Shown here: positions 1 through 9,042 of the stretch, piece after piece | Layout: the number at the start of each line of letters is the position of its first letter | Position numbering within the stretch: the stretch's first letter is position 1 | Program-made: the position numbers and the translations under genes | The notes under the pieces: generated by a model | Database searches by the model: none | Told to the model about the DNA's origin: nothing | Seen by the model: only the letters and a program-made list of their open reading frames with translations | Origin: Chitinophagaceae bacterium | GTDB lineage: Bacteria; Bacteroidota; Bacteroidia; Chitinophagales; Chitinophagaceae | NCBI GenBank assembly: GCA_021151685.1 | Contig: JAGKWS010000007.1 | Coordinates: 1-64,000 of the forward strand | DNA: 64,000 bases | Direction of reading: 5' to 3'

Positions 1-306
1 ATATATTACTGACAATTAATTAAATGTGAATATAATAATATGTATAATGATTTGATAGACAGTTTGGATTGTGTGTGTGTTTTATTATTAATTGAATCTG
101 ATGTTTGCTAATATTGTGCAAATGATTTCGTCATATTTTGGTTTTATGATTTGTGAACATTGTATATGGAATTAATTGTTATGACGGGTGTGTTGTATTT
201 AGTTTTTGATACTTTTTTCAGAAACAGCAACAGACTTTACATTAACATTATTTTTCGGAATGTTCTATACCATTTTGTAGGACATTTGCCACTGTTTTTC
301 TTAACC
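1..306. other. Intergenic / left edge, no gene seen
   Basis: AT-rich sequence before the first receptor gene. It contains a short GT run near positions 70-80. The frame of the receptor is open from about 160, but that extension has no signal peptide of its own and is rich in Phe, Ile and Tyr, so it is read here as untranslated leader. No RNA gene was recognised. Confidence 0.5.
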
Positions 307-2916
307 ATGTATATTGGCAATTCTATTCGGCATTTTTTTACGTTAATATTTCTGTTTGTTACTTCTGTAGCTTTTGCACAAAAAGCAGGCTCGGTATCTG
401 GCAAGGTTGCCGATGCTAAAGGGGGTAATATAGCATTTGCTACGGTGTCGCTGCTACGGCCCGATTCTTCGGTTGTGGGTGGAAGCATTACCACAGACGA
501 TGGGAAATTTACCGTAACCCCTGTGTCACCGGGCAAGTATATACTTAGGGTTGAGTTTTTGGGATACAGAAGCAAATTTCAATTGGTGGAACTTACACCT
601 GATAAAAATGAAATTGCAGTAGGTACCGTAAAGCTTACTGCTACCGAAACCACACTAAACACTGTTACCATAGCTGGAGAGAAAAAAGTGATGGAGCTGA
701 AGGTTGATAAAAAGGTCTTTAATGTAGAAAAGAACATTACCAGCGCAGGCGGTAGTGCCACAGATGTTTTGCAGAATGTGCCCTCGGTGTCGGTTGATGC
801 GGATGGGGCTTTAAGCCTGCGAGGCAAGGGTAATGTAACGGTACTGATAGATGGTAAGCCTGCTACACTTATGGGTACTGATGTGACATCGGCATTGCAA
901 AGTTTGCCAGCCAGCAGTATAGAAAGTGTAGAGGTAATAACCAATCCATCGGCCCGGTACGATGCACAGGGTACTACCGGTATCATAAATATTATAACCA
1001 AAAAAGATACACGCGGAGGCATAAACGGTACAGCAACTGTAGGCGCAGGAACCAGAGACAAATACAACGGTAATCTGGGGTTGAATATGCGTAAGGGTAA
1101 GTGGAATGTATTTCTGAATAGCAGTTACAGGGTAAACAGAACTTTTAACAACATTACCACGCACAGGCAGGATGTGGGGGTAGATGGCAATTCGTACTAT
1201 ACATACGAGCATGCCCCACGCATATTTGGAGGTTCTTTTAATAGCATTGGTGCTACGTATGATATAGATAAGAGTAACTCTATAACGGTAACGCAGAACA
1301 TAAACACCATGCAATGGGGCTTTAGAGATTGGTCTGACTATTATGTGTACAGCGACCCTGGAGAAACTGGTACAAACATCATGCACAGGTCTCGTTTTAC
1401 CGAGAGTTTTGGTGGTCCGTTGTCGTCATCTACTGCTTTTGATTACAAGCATAAATTCAAAAAGAAAGGCGAGGAGATAAATGTGGATGCTACCTATGCC
1501 ATAACACAGGTTACGAGAAAACAAGATTATGAAACGGTAATAGATTCTAACGGCAAGGTGTATCCGGCAGTTATCTCGCGTGCGCCGGGTAGTGGTGGCA
1601 ATTCTAGTCTCAATGTTTGGGCAGACTATGTGAACCCGATAACTGAAACCGGGAAATTGGGTGTAGGCTTCAAATCTCAGATATTCAACTTTAATAGTAG
1701 TAATACGCCAGAAATCTGGACGGCTACTGATACTAATAATAAGTTGGTTGATTACACACAATATACGGTGTACGATTATCGGCAGCAGATACACGCTGCC
1801 TATGTGAACTGGAGCGACCAAAAAGGTAAGATTTCGTATCAGGCCGGGTTGCGCATAGAGGATGCAAAATATAATGGTACAGGCGAGGTGCCTACTAAAA
1901 CTACCTTCAAGAATAGTTTTCTTAATCTTTTCCCATCGGCATTTGTGTCATGGCAATTGACATCGTCGCAAAGTGTGTATGTGAACTATAGCCGGCGAAC
2001 CAACCGACCCGGTTTTTTTCAGATGATGCCTTTCAAAGATTTCTCCAATCCGGGTACTGTATCTATGGGCAATCCGGATATTCTTCCTGAGTTTATAGAT
2101 AATCTTGAATTTAGTTATAACCGCAACACACCTAAAGGTAATACATGGATAATGAGTGCCTATTTTGCCCGGACAAACAACCTGTCTGAGCGCGTACTGA
2201 AGCCCATTACCGGAGATGCTTTAGACCAGCAACTTGGTTTGACGGGAGATATTGGTCAGCTGTTGTCGCGCCCTATGAATATTGCATCAGGAACAACATT
2301 TGGTATTGAAGGTACTGCACGGTTGCAGTTTACCAAAATTTGGGATGGATCTATAAGTGCTAACTTCTTTAATAACCAACTGACGGTAGGCAATATAGAC
2401 CCCGGATATTCGGCTTATATTGCCAACAACAGTGGTTATGGTTGGTTTTCTAAGGTGAATAGTAGTGTGAAACTGCCTGCCAATTTTTCGCTGCAATTCA
2501 ACGGAAATTACGAATCGCCCAAGGTGATAACGCAGGGCAAGCAGCGCGAAAGTTACTGGCTGGATGTAGCCGTAAGAAAAAACCTATGGAAGAATAAAGC
2601 CAATCTTGTCATCAACTGTTCCGATGTTTTCAAAACCAGACAATTCATCAACAATTACAATACTACTCTGTATTATCAGACTATAAACAGGGTAAAGGAA
2701 ACCCGTATAGGCAATATCACCTTTACTTATAGGTTTGGCAAACAGGAGGGTGGCAAACCTGGTGGTGTGGGCGAAAAGGGTAGGGGAGGCAAACGAGGCG
2801 AAGGTAAAAGAACCGATGCACCTACTGATAACGACCGCACCAATAACCTGAAGCAAAATGACGACAGCGACAACAGCGGCGGTGGCGGTAACGGTGGGCA
2901 AAGAAAAAATCAGTAA
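307..2916 (+). CDS. TonB-dependent receptor, outer-membrane beta-barrel family
   Basis: Outer-membrane protein of about 869 residues. The chosen ATG gives a clean signal peptide (hydrophobic stretch ending SVAFAQ). An upstream in-frame extension to 160 would bury it. Next comes a carboxypeptidase-regulatory-like beta-sandwich (SVSGKVADAKGGNIAFATV onward, about 80 residues), then a TonB plug (LIDGKPATLMG, IESVEVITNPSARYDAQG, IINIITKK), then a long beta-barrel. The barrel appears to end at FTYRFGK. After it is a tail of about 60 residues rich in Gly, Lys, Asp and Asn, which probably lies outside the barrel. No SusD-like partner is adjacent, so the substrate cannot be told. Members of this family import ligands or act as orphan receptors; the role here is inferred from fold only. 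Confidence 0.92.
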   Translation: MYIGNSIRHFFTLIFLFVTSVAFAQKAGSVSGKVADAKGGNIAFATVSLLRPDSSVVGGSITTDDGKFTVTPVSPGKYILRVEFLGYRSKFQLVELTPDKNEIAVGTVKLTATETTLNTVTIAGEKKVMELKVDKKVFNVEKNITSAGGSATDVLQNVPSVSVDADGALSLRGKGNVTVLIDGKPATLMGTDVTSALQSLPASSIESVEVITNPSARYDAQGTTGIINIITKKDTRGGINGTATVGAGTRDKYNGNLGLNMRKGKWNVFLNSSYRVNRTFNNITTHRQDVGVDGNSYYTYEHAPRIFGGSFNSIGATYDIDKSNSITVTQNINTMQWGFRDWSDYYVYSDPGETGTNIMHRSRFTESFGGPLSSSTAFDYKHKFKKKGEEINVDATYAITQVTRKQDYETVIDSNGKVYPAVISRAPGSGGNSSLNVWADYVNPITETGKLGVGFKSQIFNFNSSNTPEIWTATDTNNKLVDYTQYTVYDYRQQIHAAYVNWSDQKGKISYQAGLRIEDAKYNGTGEVPTKTTFKNSFLNLFPSAFVSWQLTSSQSVYVNYSRRTNRPGFFQMMPFKDFSNPGTVSMGNPDILPEFIDNLEFSYNRNTPKGNTWIMSAYFARTNNLSERVLKPITGDALDQQLGLTGDIGQLLSRPMNIASGTTFGIEGTARLQFTKIWDGSISANFFNNQLTVGNIDPGYSAYIANNSGYGWFSKVNSSVKLPANFSLQFNGNYESPKVITQGKQRESYWLDVAVRKNLWKNKANLVINCSDVFKTRQFINNYNTTLYYQTINRVKETRIGNITFTYRFGKQEGGKPGGVGEKGRGGKRGEGKRTDAPTDNDRTNNLKQNDDSDNSGGGGNGGQRKNQ

Positions 2917-2970
2917 TAAATATCTTTCAGAAAATTTTGAAAGTACAGAAAATAGTTGCAATTTTACATC

Positions 2971-3477
2971 ATGCAATTAGAAGAGGCAAAACACAAATTC
3001 ATACAGCAGTGGGGCGTACTGGGCTCTCAGTGGGGTGTTAGCCGAACCATGGCACAGATACATGCTTTGTTGCTGGTATCATCGGAGGCACTGACATCGG
3101 ATGATATAATGGAGCAACTAAAAATAAGCCGCGGCAATGTGAATATGAATGTGCGCGAGCTGATGGACTGGGGGATAGTAGAAAAAGTACTAAAGCAAGG
3201 CGAACGCAAAGAATATTTTTGGGCTGAAAAAGATATTTGGAAAGTTGCCATGCGCATAGTGAAGGAGCGTAAAAGGCGTGAGGTGGACCCCGTACTGACA
3301 ACGCTTGGCGAGCTGAAGGTAGTAGACGGAGACAAAGGGGATAAGGAGTTGCAGAGTTTCTTGTCTGTTATAAACGATATACAGTCGTTTGCGCAGCAAG
3401 CCAGCAAGGGGTTAGATGGTTTGGTGAAGATGGATGAGCATTGGTTTACGGGTACTCTGCTAAAGCTCTTTAAGTAG
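2971..3477 (+). CDS. GbsR/MarR-like winged-helix transcriptional regulator
   Basis: A 168-residue cytoplasmic DNA-binding protein. The N-terminal block QQWGVLGSQWGVSRTMAQIH and the following LTSDDIMEQLKISRGNVNMN are typical of GbsR-like regulators: an alpha-helical arm, then a winged helix-turn-helix (about residues 35-85) and a C-terminal helical dimerisation part. The second ATG (2971) is preferred because homologues start close to the EEAKHKFIQQWG block. It begins 54 bases after the receptor gene on the same strand, so the two are likely co-transcribed, and the receptor may be a target. The ligand is unknown. Confidence 0.85.
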   Translation: MQLEEAKHKFIQQWGVLGSQWGVSRTMAQIHALLLVSSEALTSDDIMEQLKISRGNVNMNVRELMDWGIVEKVLKQGERKEYFWAEKDIWKVAMRIVKERKRREVDPVLTTLGELKVVDGDKGDKELQSFLSVINDIQSFAQQASKGLDGLVKMDEHWFTGTLLKLFK

Positions 3478-3602
3478 CAGTGTTTACAAGAATGTGTTTG
3501 CCGGGAAACCGGCAAATTTTAGGGTCTTAAATTTCAATATTTACTGAAACTATCAAAATAATAAAATTTACAAAAATGAAAGAACATGCACATAGCCCGC
3601 CT

Positions 3603-3690
3603 TTTAGGATGAATGTCACAATGAAGCACATCATCTCTTTGAAAAAAAAGAATGGCGCAGCATAGTGTACTCAATCATGATATTCTTTAT
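3603..3690. repeat. Short copy of the intergenic inverted-repeat element (R1)
   Basis: Begins with AGGATGAATGTCACAATG and ends with a related sequence in inverted orientation (ATCATGATATTCTTTAT). The 3' half (CTCTTTGAAAAA, then GCGCAGCATAGTGTACT) matches the 3' halves of the copies near 4292, 12801 and 44553. The central part holding CTGCGTCATAAAAG in those copies is missing, so this is best read as an internally deleted copy. It lies in a 335-base gene-free gap (3478-3812); the rest of the gap shows nothing else recognised. Confidence 0.6.
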
Positions 3691-3812
3691 AATCACCGAC
3701 ATTGTTTTTGTGCCTGCATGCAGTACATAATCTTTACAGGCTAAGTAAAGTAAAAAGTTGTACCAAAACATCATCACTCATTTCTTTTTCATCACCAATT
3801 AATTTTCATAAA

Positions 3813-4208
3813 ATGAATTACATCGTAATATTGTATATGTTGTATCTGTTACTTACTATCAGCATCACGGTTTGGGTAGCACATACTTTATTCAAAAACG
3901 GTAAAGTTTTTTTGATTGATATATTTCATGGCAACAAAGAACTTGCCGATGCAGTGAACAACCTATTGTGGGTTGGTTTTTATCTGGTAAATATTGGCTA
4001 TGCGATATATACACTGAGAGTAGGGTATGTGGTAGAAAGCCAACGTGAAATGATAGAAGTGCTGAGCATGAAGTTGGGGGCTATAATACTAACGCTTGGC
4101 TGTATGCACTTTCTCAATATGTTCATCTTCTTCAGATTGCGCAAACGTGCCATGATGGATAAGCGTCAGGAGCAGTTTTATGACTACAGCAAAATGAATG
4201 GCGGATAG
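3813..4208 (+). CDS. Small membrane protein, unknown function
   Basis: A 131-residue protein starting at MNYIVILYMLYLLLT. It has about three hydrophobic stretches likely to span the membrane: residues 1-22, about 48-68 (LLWVGFYLVNIGYAIYTL) and about 88-112 (KLGAIILTLGCMHFLNMFIFF). It ends in a basic, polar tail (RLRKRAMMDKRQEQFYDYS). An upstream extension to 3702 is open but has no coding character. No family was recognised. It is flanked on both sides by copies of the intergenic repeat and appears to stand alone. Confidence 0.65.
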   Translation: MNYIVILYMLYLLLTISITVWVAHTLFKNGKVFLIDIFHGNKELADAVNNLLWVGFYLVNIGYAIYTLRVGYVVESQREMIEVLSMKLGAIILTLGCMHFLNMFIFFRLRKRAMMDKRQEQFYDYSKMNGG

Positions 4209-4291
4209 CTGCACAACCGACACGCGTATGCAATACAGGCATTGCCCACACGGATAGGCAATGCCTGTGTTGCAAATAGTACCTGCTATAC

Positions 4292-4455
4292 TTAGGAAGA
4301 ATGTTTGAATAAAATACAGCATTCTGCTTGTTCTTTCTATTTGTTGCTGCGTCATAAAAGTCCTTAAACAGGCATGCTATTCGCAGATTTTCTTCTTTGA
4401 AAAAATGAAAAATGATGGTGCAGCTTAGTGTATTATATTCTGACAATCTTCCTAA
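4292..4455. repeat. Intergenic inverted-repeat element, full copy (R2)
   Basis: A 164 bp element bounded by a perfect 9 bp terminal inverted repeat: TTAGGAAGA at 4292-4300 and TCTTCCTAA at 4447-4455. Inner sequence shared with the copies at 12801 and 44553 includes CTGCGTCATAAAAGTC, and with 12801 also GCTATTCGCAGATTTT and GAAAAAATGAAAAAT. It lies in a 373-base gap (4209-4581) with no coding capacity. Size, AT content and inverted ends resemble a MITE, but no transposase is in the window. Confidence 0.7.
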
Positions 4456-4581
4456 CAGCTTGCATAAAGCGAAAAGAAACTGATAACAGCACCGTGTTTT
4501 CACGGTTTAACAGAAAAATGTTGGTAATAATTTTATGTCATTGATAAACAAACAATCTGTTTCATAATAAAACCAGGCACC

Positions 4582-4782
4582 ATGATACAAACAATGAATA
4601 CCAACAATGTGCAAAATGTATCTGAAAACATGGCAGCAACCATAGAGCAGTTCCTTGCCTTGAATGGCTACCATAGTATTACTGAAATTGCCGAGATGGG
4701 GCAAATGAGCCGCAATGAGGTGGTGCAGTGTTTGCTGAACAAGTATGGAAGTGCTATTTTGCAAACACCGCTAACGCACTAA
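4582..4782 (+). CDS. Small helical protein, possible HTH, unknown
   Basis: A 66-residue frame. Its middle (SITEIAEMGQMSRNEVVQCL) looks like a helix-turn-helix: a short helix, a turn with Gly, then a helix beginning with Ser-Arg-Asn. A second in-frame ATG lies 12 bases downstream and could be the real start. No homologue was recognised. It sits between repeat R2 and the two-component genes, on the same strand. Coding character is plausible, but a gene this short needs conservation to be accepted. Confidence 0.45.
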   Translation: MIQTMNTNNVQNVSENMAATIEQFLALNGYHSITEIAEMGQMSRNEVVQCLLNKYGSAILQTPLTH

Positions 4783-4856
4783 TGTGTGGTAAGATATAGC
4801 GGACGTATTGCATTAATGAAAATGTTCTTTTAAGTCAGCATTAAGTTAATGTTCAC

Positions 4857-4864
4857 TATGTTTG
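4857..4864 (+). promoter_or_regulatory. Candidate -7 box (TATGTTTG) ahead of the two-component operon
   Basis: TATGTTTG fits the Bacteroidota -7 pattern TAnnTTTG. A good -33 TTG at the usual distance was not found, so support is partial. Transcription from here would give a leader of about 240 bases before the response regulator, passing through the GC-rich hairpin at 4933-4950. Confidence 0.35.
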
Positions 4865-4932
4865 TAGATAGTGGTATACCATAGTTCTTGCTGCATTTGC
4901 CCAAAAACTATAAAGTATTGTATTTTGATACA

Positions 4933-4955
4933 GGGCCCCACATGGGGCCTTTGTG
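4933..4955 (+). terminator. GC-rich hairpin with T-rich tail, terminator or attenuator-like
   Basis: GGCCCC and GGGGCC arms face each other across a very short loop, followed by TTTGTGTTTTG. It could end transcription of the small upstream gene. It could also act inside the leader of the response-regulator operon if the box at 4857 is the promoter. The 324-base gap 4783-5106 holds nothing else; a 71-codon frame there has no gene-like features. Confidence 0.45.
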
Positions 4956-5106
4956 TTTTGTAGCTGCTTTGTATATTTTGTTGCTTGTATGCATACGCAA
5001 CAATACTATAAACGGGTTTCGGCGTAATTGTTTTGTAGAAATAGAATATATGAAATGTTGTGCCACTGTTTGTTTTTATTTAAGTACATTCTGTAAAATA
5101 TAGAGT

Positions 5107-5784
5107 ATGAAAATACTGATTGTAGAAGACGATGTAAATTTATCGAGAGACTTGCAATGGCAGTTCTCGGCAAAAGATATAGAGTCTGATGTGGCCTATG
5201 ATGGCATCATTGCCGAAAAAATGCTGCAAAGGAACAAGTATGACTGTGTTTTGGCCGATGTAAATGTTCCTGGTAAAAATGGCTTTGAACTGGTGAAGGA
5301 TTTGCGGCAAAAGCAAAATGCAACGCCTGTTATTATGCTTACCGCATTTGGCGAAATAGAAGATAAGTTGCAGGGTTTTGAGAACGGTGCCGATGACTAT
5401 GTTACAAAGCCTTTTTTCTTTGATGAGTTGCATGCCAGAATGAAGGTGATAATAAAAAGAATGCAACAACTGAGTGGTGAAAGGGAGGTGATAACAATTG
5501 ATGACCTTGTGATAGACATGAAGAAGAGGGAGGTTTTTAGAGCAAATGCGCCGGTGAAACTAACTGCCCGAGAGTTTGAAATACTGGCAATGCTTGGCGA
5601 AGCCGACGGACAAACACTGTCTAAGAAGGAAATACTGAACCGGGTGTGGGGTAACTCTTTTGGTACCAATACCAATACAATAGAAGTTTTTATCAATTTG
5701 CTGAGGAATAAAATAGATAAAAATTTTGAAAACAAATTAATAAAAACGCGTATTGGTTTTGGCTACTATCTCGGCAAGAATTAG
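5107..5784 (+). CDS. OmpR/PhoB-family response regulator
   Basis: A 225-residue DNA-binding response regulator. The receiver domain (about 1-120) shows the acidic pocket D8/D9, the phospho-acceptor D51 (CVLADVNVPGKNGFEL), the switch T79 (VIMLTAFG) and K101 (YVTKPF). The C-terminal winged helix (about 128-222) carries LTAREFEILAMLG, LSKKEILNRVWG and TNTIEVFINLLRNKID, and ends in the usual TRIGFGYYLG block. The following kinase gene overlaps its 3' end, so the two form one operon and very likely a cognate pair. The targets are unknown. Confidence 0.95.
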   Translation: MKILIVEDDVNLSRDLQWQFSAKDIESDVAYDGIIAEKMLQRNKYDCVLADVNVPGKNGFELVKDLRQKQNATPVIMLTAFGEIEDKLQGFENGADDYVTKPFFFDELHARMKVIIKRMQQLSGEREVITIDDLVIDMKKREVFRANAPVKLTAREFEILAMLGEADGQTLSKKEILNRVWGNSFGTNTNTIEVFINLLRNKIDKNFENKLIKTRIGFGYYLGKN

Positions 5785-7159
5785 AAACATAAGCATTAGT
5801 GCAAGGCTGGCATGGGCATATACTATTGTATTTGCAGTCTTGTTTGCCTTGGCTTTTTCTACTGTTTTCATCATTTTTGAGCAATACCGGCAGCGTGAAT
5901 TTTTTCAGCGGCTGAAAGACAAAACACTCACTACCTACAAACTAATGATAGAGGTAGATGAGATAGACGTGAAAACATTGGCACTGCTGGATAAGAACAC
6001 TATAAACAGCCTATATGAACAGAAAATACAATTATTCGACTCGTCGTTCAAGCTCATATACAGTAGTATTGGTGAGGCATCTTCTTCATTCCCCCGGCGG
6101 TTGCTGAAAGAGCTGAAAGGTGGTGCCACAGAGGTGGAGGACTTTGATGATAAACATGAGCTGATAGGTATAAAATTTTTATACAAAGGGCATACATACT
6201 TTGGCTTAGCCCGCGCATATGACCGTTATGGTAAGAGTAAGTTAGCCTTTTTGAAGGTATCGCTATTGATCGTATACCTTGTTGTAGTGGGTTTGCTGGT
6301 TGGGTTGTCCCTGTTTTTGTCGAAAAGCATTACAAAGCCACTTATTAAACTTACTGCAGATATTGGTCAGTTTTCTCCGCAGAACTTATCGATGCGGATA
6401 GATGAGCCAAAGTCGGAAGATGAAGTAGCGTTGTTGACGCAGAAATTCAATGAACTATTGGATAAACTGGAGAAAGCATTCAAATTTCAGTATCATTTCA
6501 TTCATCATGTGTCGCACGAGCTGAAAACACCATTGGCCGTACTGATATCGAATGCTGAAGCCGCCCTTTCTGGAAATGATAACGATGCGAACAGAAACAG
6601 TCTGATATTTATCAAATCGGGTTTGATGGAGGTATCTCACATCATTAATGCGATGCTGGATATATCTAAAGTAGAACATCAGATAGCTGACGGTACGCTA
6701 CGCCCTACAAGAATAGATGAGTTATTGTTTGAATGCATAGATGAGATTGTATACCTGAATAGTAACGCACAATTCGACATCAATATGGATGAGCATATAG
6801 TGGATAGCGAATTGCTGACGGTAAAGGGGAATGTGAGGATGCTGAAAATGGCGTTGATGAACCTACTGAAGAATGCAATATATTACTCTACCAAAGAAAA
6901 TGCATCGGTTACACTGAAGCGCGGGCAAAACACTATAGACATAGTAATAGCCAATGATGGTGCGCCTATTGAGGATGGGGAGCGAGATAAGCTGTTTTCG
7001 CACCTCTTCAGGGGGGGGAATAGTAGGGGTAAAAAAGGCTTTGGTATAGGGTTGGTACTGGTGAAGCGTATCATATCTCTTCATAATGGTACCGTTTTGT
7101 ACCATTTGGCAGATGGTTACAATACATTTCATGTTTCTATACCTATAGACAGGTCTTAG
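5753..7159 (+). CDS. Membrane sensor histidine kinase
   Basis: Partner of the upstream response regulator. From the TTG at 5753 it is about 468 residues. Transmembrane helices lie at about 22-42 and 168-189 and flank a periplasmic sensor loop of about 125 residues. A HAMP-like linker follows (KSITKPLIKLTADI), then the H-box FIHHVSHELKTPLAV with H255 as phosphorylation site, the N-box LMNLLKNAIYYS, and the ATPase G motifs NDGAPIEDGE and KGFGIGLVLVKRI. The gene overlaps the regulator by 32 bases. No ATG occurs before the first helix, so the start must be TTG (or ATT near 5777); the exact N-terminus is uncertain. The signal sensed is unknown. Confidence 0.92.
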   Translation: MVLATISARIRNISISARLAWAYTIVFAVLFALAFSTVFIIFEQYRQREFFQRLKDKTLTTYKLMIEVDEIDVKTLALLDKNTINSLYEQKIQLFDSSFKLIYSSIGEASSSFPRRLLKELKGGATEVEDFDDKHELIGIKFLYKGHTYFGLARAYDRYGKSKLAFLKVSLLIVYLVVVGLLVGLSLFLSKSITKPLIKLTADIGQFSPQNLSMRIDEPKSEDEVALLTQKFNELLDKLEKAFKFQYHFIHHVSHELKTPLAVLISNAEAALSGNDNDANRNSLIFIKSGLMEVSHIINAMLDISKVEHQIADGTLRPTRIDELLFECIDEIVYLNSNAQFDINMDEHIVDSELLTVKGNVRMLKMALMNLLKNAIYYSTKENASVTLKRGQNTIDIVIANDGAPIEDGERDKLFSHLFRGGNSRGKKGFGIGLVLVKRIISLHNGTVLYHLADGYNTFHVSIPIDRS

Positions 7160-7377
7160 TGAGGATGTTGATGGTGCAATGATTTTATTTTTCATTGTGT
7201 GTATTTTTTACAGACGAGCACCTGTTTATTAGTTGCTTTGGTTGTAGGTTTTTATAGCGAAAATTCATAATGTATTTGTGCGTAAGAGTGGGCATGGTGT
7301 GACGGTATTGCAACAGAAATTCTTACCGATATACAGGCGAAAAATTATCATTATCTTTCTGCCAAAATAGGCACATC

Positions 7378-9042
7378 ATGAATGATGTAGAAAAAGATGA
7401 TATTACCCGTTCGGGTTCGGGGGCTTTGTCGGTTTTGGTGACGGTGTTTTTCTTTTGGGGTTTCATTGCTGCGGGCAATGGCGTATTTATTCCTTTTTGC
7501 AAGCACTATTTTCAGCTCGATCAGTTTCAGTCGCAACTGATAGATTTTGCGTTTTACTTTGCCTATTACGTTGGTGCGCTCATACTGTATGTACTGGCAT
7601 CGGCCTTTCGGAACGACGTTATTGCGCGCTGGGGCTATAAAAACAGTATTGTGTATGGCCTTGTGTTTTCGGCACTTGGTGCGGCGGTGATGATTGCGGC
7701 TGTAAATAGTGGCACTTTTCCCGGCATGTTGGCTGGTTTGTTTGCCATGGCATTGGGATTTTCGTTGCAACAGACTGCGGCCAACCCGTTTGCCGCATTG
7801 CTGGGCCCGCCCGAGACGGGGGCACACCGCATAACACTTGGTGGCGGCATCAACTCGTTTGGAACGGCGATAGGCCCTATTATTGTGGCTCTTGCGTTGT
7901 TTGGTGCTACCGTGGCCGACGATTCCAGCATTCAATCGCTTGGTCTTGATAAGGTTACAGTCCTTTATTCGTGTGTTGGTGCGCTGTTCCTTATTGCGGC
8001 TGCGCTCTTTTTCTTTTCTAAAAAGCTACCTGCCGGCAAGTATCAGGCTCAGTCTGAAAACTCGCCCAAGGCACTGAGGGCGTTGGGTATAATGACCTTG
8101 TTGCTGGTGATTGTTTTTGTAGCAGTTTTTCGGAGCTATGCCGTGGTGCCTGAATCTGATGATATGGTAAGGGCACTACAAACCCAGCGATTTGCATGGC
8201 TGTTGGCCGGCCTTGTGTTTATAGTGGGTACATTACTGCTGTCGCTGGCAGGAGCCCGTAAAAAGGCCGAAGGGTGGGGGGCTATGCAGTATCCGCAGTT
8301 GGTATTGGGTATGCTGGCCATATTTACGTACGTAGGTGTTGAAGTGACGATACAAAGTAACCTTGGAGAGTTGCTGAGTACCAAAGATTTTGGTGCGTAC
8401 AACTCTTCTCAGGTGGCCCCATTTATATCGGTATACTGGGGTGGGTTGATGATAGGTAGGTGGACGGGGTCTATCAAGATTTTTAATCCGTCGGCAATGT
8501 TGCGAACCTTATTGCTGTTTGTGGTGCCTACGGTAGCATTTGCCGTAGTGCTGATGGTGAATGCGGTGGCCAATAACGATATATCGCCTTTTTACTGGTA
8601 TATTTCTTGTGTGGCGATACAGGTAGTGGCATTCTATATTACCGAAGATAAGCCGGCAACCACACTTATGGTGTTTTCGGTGCTGGGCATGGCTGCTATG
8701 ATGGTAGGTATTGTTACAACGGGTACTACGGCCACCTATGCTTTTCTGAGCGGTGGGCTTTTTTGCTCTATAATGTGGCCATGTATATTTGCCCTGTCTA
8801 TTGCGGGGCTTGGCAGGTATACGGCTCAGGGTTCGGCCTTTCTGATTATGATGATATTGGGTGGTGCCATAATACCACCTGTACAGGGCAAACTGGCCGA
8901 TATTCCACAGATAGGTATACACCAATCTTACTGGGTGCCTGCTGTAGGTTTTGCCTATCTGGCATGGTTTGGCTGGGCTGTTCGTAGAATATTGCAAAAG
9001 CAGGGAATAGATTATGATGCAAACGTACGCGCTGGGCATTGA
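7378..9042 (+). CDS. FHS-family sugar MFS transporter
   Basis: A 554-residue inner-membrane permease. The start region (VTVFFFWGFIAAGNGVFIPF, then SQLIDFAFYFAYYVGALI) is the typical first helix pair of the fucose/glucose/galactose:H+ symporter group. LGFSLQQTAANPFAALLG and GGGINSFGTAIGPI are also characteristic. At 554 residues it is longer than the usual 420-440; extra hydrophobic segments in the middle (about residues 220-300) suggest additional helices, as in several Bacteroidota members. The next gene, a ROK kinase, overlaps its last codons, which fits import of a hexose followed by phosphorylation. The exact sugar is inferred, not shown. Confidence 0.9.
   Translation: MNDVEKDDITRSGSGALSVLVTVFFFWGFIAAGNGVFIPFCKHYFQLDQFQSQLIDFAFYFAYYVGALILYVLASAFRNDVIARWGYKNSIVYGLVFSALGAAVMIAAVNSGTFPGMLAGLFAMALGFSLQQTAANPFAALLGPPETGAHRITLGGGINSFGTAIGPIIVALALFGATVADDSSIQSLGLDKVTVLYSCVGALFLIAAALFFFSKKLPAGKYQAQSENSPKALRALGIMTLLLVIVFVAVFRSYAVVPESDDMVRALQTQRFAWLLAGLVFIVGTLLLSLAGARKKAEGWGAMQYPQLVLGMLAIFTYVGVEVTIQSNLGELLSTKDFGAYNSSQVAPFISVYWGGLMIGRWTGSIKIFNPSAMLRTLLLFVVPTVAFAVVLMVNAVANNDISPFYWYISCVAIQVVAFYITEDKPATTLMVFSVLGMAAMMVGIVTTGTTATYAFLSGGLFCSIMWPCIFALSIAGLGRYTAQGSAFLIMMILGGAIIPPVQGKLADIPQIGIHQSYWVPAVGFAYLAWFGWAVRRILQKQGIDYDANVRAGH

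Noticed and set aside
61..80. GT-repeat near the left edge (and another near 33706)
   Set aside because: Short microsatellites of a few units with no sign of function.
4888..5103. 71-codon plus frame before the response regulator
   Set aside because: Runs through the GC-rich hairpin at 4933-4950, has a Cys/Phe/Tyr-rich product and no start signal.
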